Positions 33,198-36,155 of a stretch of 36,155 nt of DNA are shown one piece after another. Positions within the stretch are counted from its first letter, which is position 1; the number at the start of each line of letters is the position of its first letter. Origin of the DNA: Armatimonadota bacterium. GTDB taxonomy: Bacteria; Armatimonadota; Hebobacteria; CAIYQO01. The translations under genes and the position numbers were made by a program. The stretch covers positions 1 through 36,155 of the forward strand of contig JAGUZN010000328.1 in the NCBI GenBank assembly GCA_020060775.1. Direction: 5' to 3'. Below the pieces are notes generated by a model. The model had not been told where the DNA came from. It made no database searches and saw only the letters and a program-made list of their open reading frames with translations.

Positions 33198-35387
33198 ATG
33201 GCACGTTGGCACATTCCGGTAATTCTGGCGTCGCTCCTGTTGGCGCTATGGCTGGTCGGCTGCGGAGGCGGCGGCAGCAGTACCATCAGTACAGGGGTCG
33301 GCACCATTCAAGGCATGGTGAGCGACCTGCCGCTTGCCGATGGCACGCGCGCCTTGGGTGAAACCATCACCGTGGGCATCGATGGCACCGAAATCCAGAC
33401 ACAGGTGGGGAGCGATGGCCGCTTTACCCTCACGAACGTTCCGCCCGGCATTCACACGCTCGTCGCAAAAAATCAGCAACGTGCCTTCGCGCTCGTCGTA
33501 AGCGTGCAGGGTGACCGCCCGACGAATATCGGCCAGATCGAACTGCAGGATGCTGGACAAATCAGCGGTATTGTCACTTCCGCCGCCACGCAAGAGACGC
33601 TGGCGTTGGCCAGGGTCGTCGTTGTCGACGCCGCCGCCACTACCACTGACAGTATGCCGCATCCCGTGCGCATCGCCTACACCAACCCCTCGGGGAGCTA
33701 TACGATTGGCGCTCTCCCCACCGGAGATTACCTGGTAACCATCGGCAAACGCGGCTATAGCAGCCTGTCATTGAAGTTGACGGTGACCGCTGGCAGCACA
33801 ACCGTGGGCGATGCGGCACTCACCCCGATTGTCGTACCCAACAGCGGAAGTCTCGCGGGCCAGGTCTCCGTAGTGACCGAGGATGGCGCCAACAAACCGC
33901 TTCCCGGTGTGATGGTGCGCCTGGCGCCCGTGGCACTGGCAAACGACCCCAACCAGCAGCAACCGCTCCCGCCTGTTGCGCTCGATGGTGCCGGCAAAGA
34001 AGTCGCTATCTACCCGGATGCGCCGCCGGTGCCGGACAATGCCCGGGGATGGTATGCCTTCACCGACCAGGAAGGCATGTATCAGATCGACGGCATTCCT
34101 GCGGGCGACTACATCGCATTGGCCATCAGGCCGGGCTTCCTGGTGGCGCACCAGACAGTCGCCATTGCCGCCGATGAAACCACCACCGCCAACTTTGTAT
34201 TGACCCCCTTGCCGCCTATCCTCGCCACCATTACTGGCAAGGTGACCGACGACAACGGCAACCCCGTGGCTGGCGCTGAAGTGACGGCAATTGTACGCCC
34301 GCCCATCACGCCGCAAGCGCAGGCAACACGGCAAGGCCCATCAATGGGTGGCATGATCATCGCCCCCGATGTGCGCATGCATGCCAAGACCGATAGTAAC
34401 GGCGTGTACACCCTGAAAGTCATGCCCAATGTGACGGCGATTTGTGTGCTGAAATGGGGATACAAACCGGCTGAGGTCGCGGTCACGCCCATACCCAATG
34501 GCGCCATCACTGTCGACGTGACGCTGGAGGCCATGGATGTCACGCTCACCGGCACGATTACCGGCAAAGTGACGGATAAAGAGAGTGGAGCCCCGATCGC
34601 CAATGCAACGATCAAGGCCTTTTTACCCACTCCGGCCGATCAAAATAATGTGCTCTCATCAACGAACCTGACCACCAGAAGCGATGAGCAGGGCAACTAC
34701 AGTCTGGAAGTGCCGATCCTGGTCAGCGAACTGCACGCCGGTGCGCAGGGGTACGAACCGTTGCGCCTGCCGGTCACCGTGGTCTCGGGGGCAACTATCG
34801 AGGTACCCATCGCCTTGACCCCGGCAGACTCCTCGAAGATCGGCACCATCCAGGGCACGGTCACCGATATGGTGACGGGCGAACCGATCGAGGGGGCAAA
34901 GGTCGTTGCGTTGACGATGGATAACGACCCGACAACGCTGATCGCCCCACCGCCGGGCCTGGAAGCATTCACCGACTCAGATGGCGCATTTACGCTTACA
35001 GTGCCCATCACGGTCACCGCACTGGGGGTGGGAAAAGAGGGGTATGCGCCGCGAAAAATCTCGGTCACCCCCGTGGCAGGACAGACGATTAACGTCTCGG
35101 TCCTACTGTCGCCCCTCGTAACTGAAAAGGTGACCCTTTCCGGCCAGGTCTTAGGAACTGCTGCAGTCTCCGCTGCCGGCGCCACCGTCTATGCCAGTCC
35201 GGTGAGCAACGCGCCGGTGAGCATTCCGGTGATCTTTTCGACTACCGCGGATGAAGATGGGAAGTATGCGATCAAACTGCTGCCGGGTGTGTATGATGTC
35301 AGCGCTGAACAGGGGCAGGTGAGAACGGAACCCGTGCGCATTCACCTCATGGCCAGCATGCAGTTGAACCTGCAACTGGGCCAGTAA
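33198..35387 (+). CDS. Lipoprotein 7: seven carboxypeptidase-regulatory-like (TTR-52/CnaB-type) beta repeats
   Basis: A 729-residue predicted lipoprotein, lipobox LVGC (Cys22) followed by GGGGSS. Residues 33-729 form about seven beta-sandwich units of the carboxypeptidase-regulatory-like fold. Each opens with G-x-I-x-G-x-V-T/S (GTIQGMVS, GQISGIVT, GSLAGQVS, ATITGKVTDDNG, GTITGKVTDKESG, GTIQGTVTDMVTG, VTLSGQVLG) and has a D-x-x-G-x-Y/F-x-L segment such as TDSNGVYTLKV and SDEQGNYSLEV. Such stacks make elongated surface stalks or bind partners; no enzyme domain is attached. GGAGGAG lies 7 nt before the ATG at 33198; the frame extends upstream to 33105 without reason to start there. It ends NLQLGQ. 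It has its own promoter and a strong hairpin terminator. Confidence 0.85.
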   Translation: MARWHIPVILASLLLALWLVGCGGGGSSTISTGVGTIQGMVSDLPLADGTRALGETITVGIDGTEIQTQVGSDGRFTLTNVPPGIHTLVAKNQQRAFALVVSVQGDRPTNIGQIELQDAGQISGIVTSAATQETLALARVVVVDAAATTTDSMPHPVRIAYTNPSGSYTIGALPTGDYLVTIGKRGYSSLSLKLTVTAGSTTVGDAALTPIVVPNSGSLAGQVSVVTEDGANKPLPGVMVRLAPVALANDPNQQQPLPPVALDGAGKEVAIYPDAPPVPDNARGWYAFTDQEGMYQIDGIPAGDYIALAIRPGFLVAHQTVAIAADETTTANFVLTPLPPILATITGKVTDDNGNPVAGAEVTAIVRPPITPQAQATRQGPSMGGMIIAPDVRMHAKTDSNGVYTLKVMPNVTAICVLKWGYKPAEVAVTPIPNGAITVDVTLEAMDVTLTGTITGKVTDKESGAPIANATIKAFLPTPADQNNVLSSTNLTTRSDEQGNYSLEVPILVSELHAGAQGYEPLRLPVTVVSGATIEVPIALTPADSSKIGTIQGTVTDMVTGEPIEGAKVVALTMDNDPTTLIAPPPGLEAFTDSDGAFTLTVPITVTALGVGKEGYAPRKISVTPVAGQTINVSVLLSPLVTEKVTLSGQVLGTAAVSAAGATVYASPVSNAPVSIPVIFSTTADEDGKYAIKLLPGVYDVSAEQGQVRTEPVRIHLMASMQLNLQLGQ

Positions 35388-35421
35388 CGTACTTTCCCAA
35401 GTAACAGATAACTGAGGAGCA

Positions 35422-35462
35422 ACGCCGCCGGGTGGCCGCCGCAAGTGGTCACCCGGCGGCGT
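35422..35462 (+). terminator. 16-bp hairpin after lipoprotein 7
   Basis: ACGCCGCCGGGTGGCC and GGTCACCCGGCGGCGT pair over 16 bp with one G-U wobble and a 9-nt loop, 34 nt after the stop. No T-run follows. Confidence 0.7.
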
Positions 35463-35511
35463 GCATAGAAGCTGTTGTCAAAGAATCTGTTCGTGAGGAT
35501 CGCACCATCGA

Positions 35512-35598
35512 TTTCCGCGGGTGTCCGTACCGGGACGACGACGAGGTGCTATCAAGGACCGATAGCGCGAAGAGGCCCGGCATGGACACCCGCGGAAA
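35512..35598. repeat. 87-nt long imperfect inverted repeat, possible structured RNA
   Basis: Arms of 23 nt (35512-35534 and 35576-35598) match at 21 positions as inverted repeats; the outer 15 bp, TTTCCGCGGGTGTCC against GGACACCCGCGGAAA, are perfect. An inner 8-bp stem, GTGCTATC (35546-35553) with GATAGCGC (35561-35568), lies in the 41-nt interior. It sits in a gap of about 370 nt with no gene, between two terminator hairpins. It could be a small structured RNA, a mobile palindromic element or part of a longer 3' UTR. Confidence 0.5.
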
Positions 35599-35704
35599 GA
35601 CCAGGCGAGACTGGACAGAGACAATGCAAACAGCTTCTTATGCACGGGGGCGAATGGTGTGAGATATCATGCGACGATCTGGCAACGCGCCCGGGCAACA
35701 CAAA

Positions 35705-35740
35705 TCCCACGGCAGCCGGATATAACGAACTGCCGTGGGA
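35705..35740 (-). terminator. Terminator of the minus-strand HEAT-repeat gene
   Basis: TCCCACGGCAG and CTGCCGTGGGA form a perfect 11-bp stem with a 14-nt loop, 22 nt past the minus-strand stop. Read on that strand it is followed by TTTGTGTTG, the most T-rich tail of any hairpin in this window. Confidence 0.7.
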
Positions 35741-35761
35741 TAAAAGGTATCCCGTATGGAT

Positions 35762-36155
35762 TTACTGGCCCAGGTAGCGCAGCGAGAAGGCTAACAGGGC
35801 AGCGCGCGCGGCCAGCGCAACCTGCGGCTCTTCACTCTCAAAGCGTTGGCGTGCCCGCTCGCGATCGCCGAGACTGTACATCGCGCCCAGTGACGGCAGC
35901 GCCATCATCGCGGCGGCTTTAATCTCCGAAGGCTCCTTCCCTAAGCTCATGGCTAACGGGCGGAGATACTTAAGCGCATCGACGATTTGGCGGTCAGCGG
36001 CCATTCCGATACAGGCAATGCGAACACTCGTCGGGCGGTCCTCATCGCGGATAGCGGCGATTAACTCAGCCGATACGCGTTCAGCAGGGAAGACATCGAT
36101 ACTCTGTAGCGCTGCCAACTGCTCGGCCTCCGAGGCGATCAACGCTTCGGCCACC
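35762..36155 (-). CDS. HEAT-repeat-like protein, 5'-truncated by window edge
   Basis: The visible 130 residues are the C-terminal end of an alpha-helical protein. Paired helices with HEAT-like spacing are seen: SAELIAAIRDEDRPTSVRIACIGMAADRQ, LRPLAMSLGKEPSEIKAAAMMALPSLG and VALAARAALLAFSLRYLGQ, the last with the Ala-rich inner face of such repeats. The frame runs off the right edge. A GTG codon at 36154 is possible as a start, but the repeat looks cut, so I treat the gene as partial. Binding scaffold is the most that can be said. Confidence 0.65.
   Translation of the reverse strand, partial: VAEALIASEAEQLAALQSIDVFPAERVSAELIAAIRDEDRPTSVRIACIGMAADRQIVDALKYLRPLAMSLGKEPSEIKAAAMMALPSLGAMYSLGDRERARQRFESEEPQVALAARAALLAFSLRYLGQ

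Noticed and set aside
13284..35387. Sorting signals (LPxTG, PEP-CTERM, type 9 C-terminal domain, true dockerin pairs) on the exported proteins
   Set aside because: None of these motifs is present; the calcium-loop-like sequences are single loops rather than the paired repeats of a dockerin.

Overview
This 36 kb window is gene-dense, GC-rich (by eye about 60%) chromosomal DNA. It most likely comes from a diderm (outer-membrane) bacterium of a poorly studied lineage. The evidence for an outer membrane is a run of lipoproteins, two predicted beta-barrel proteins that end in phenylalanine, and none of the usual Gram-positive sorting signals. Several genes (RNase HIII, short YidC plus KhpB/Jag, a RsbU/RsbW-type partner-switching pair, DUF1844) recall Armatimonadota or neighbouring phyla. 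That placement is tentative and was not tested by search.

Layout. 1-3.7 kb: the 3' part of ribBA, then an overlapping trio of SpoIIE-type phosphatase, anti-sigma-type kinase and lone receiver-domain protein. 3.7-7 kb: trpD, a TPR protein and lexA, each behind its own promoter-like sequence. 7-13.1 kb: a probable six-gene operon of a GT2 glycosyltransferase, a UPF0104 membrane protein, rnhC, ligA, a GNAT acetyltransferase and a DUF1844 protein, ending at a 13-bp perfect hairpin. 13.1-18.4 kb: a large secreted papain-like protease under a promoter whose spacer is filled by an inverted repeat, then a D,D-carboxypeptidase with a promoter so close to the start codon that its mRNA should be leaderless; the end of that gene overlaps rluB by 128 nt. 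18.4-19.4 kb: a minus-strand outer-membrane-like protein and a gene-free stretch. 19.4-22.6 kb: the rpmH-rnpA-yidD-yidC-khpB cluster with an extended -10 promoter. 22.6-23.1 kb: a divergent PPC-domain gene.

23.3-35.4 kb is the most unusual part. Six consecutive, tightly spaced lipoprotein genes are followed by a probable outer-membrane beta-barrel gene and a seventh lipoprotein made of seven carboxypeptidase-regulatory-like beta repeats. Lipoproteins 2-6 share an N-terminal domain marked by a W-P...R-x-I-P motif, and all six consecutive proteins end in a similar short beta-strand-like tail. Calcium-loop-like sequences recur here and inside the papain-like protease. I read this as an uncharacterised cell-surface lipoprotein locus built by tandem duplication and domain swapping; its function cannot be read from the sequence.

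Transcription units in this window mostly end at long, near-perfect GC-rich hairpins with no T-run. One further 87-nt structured hairpin (35512-35598) lies in a gene-free gap and is not explained by any gene. I saw no tRNA, rRNA, CRISPR array, insertion sequence or prophage gene.
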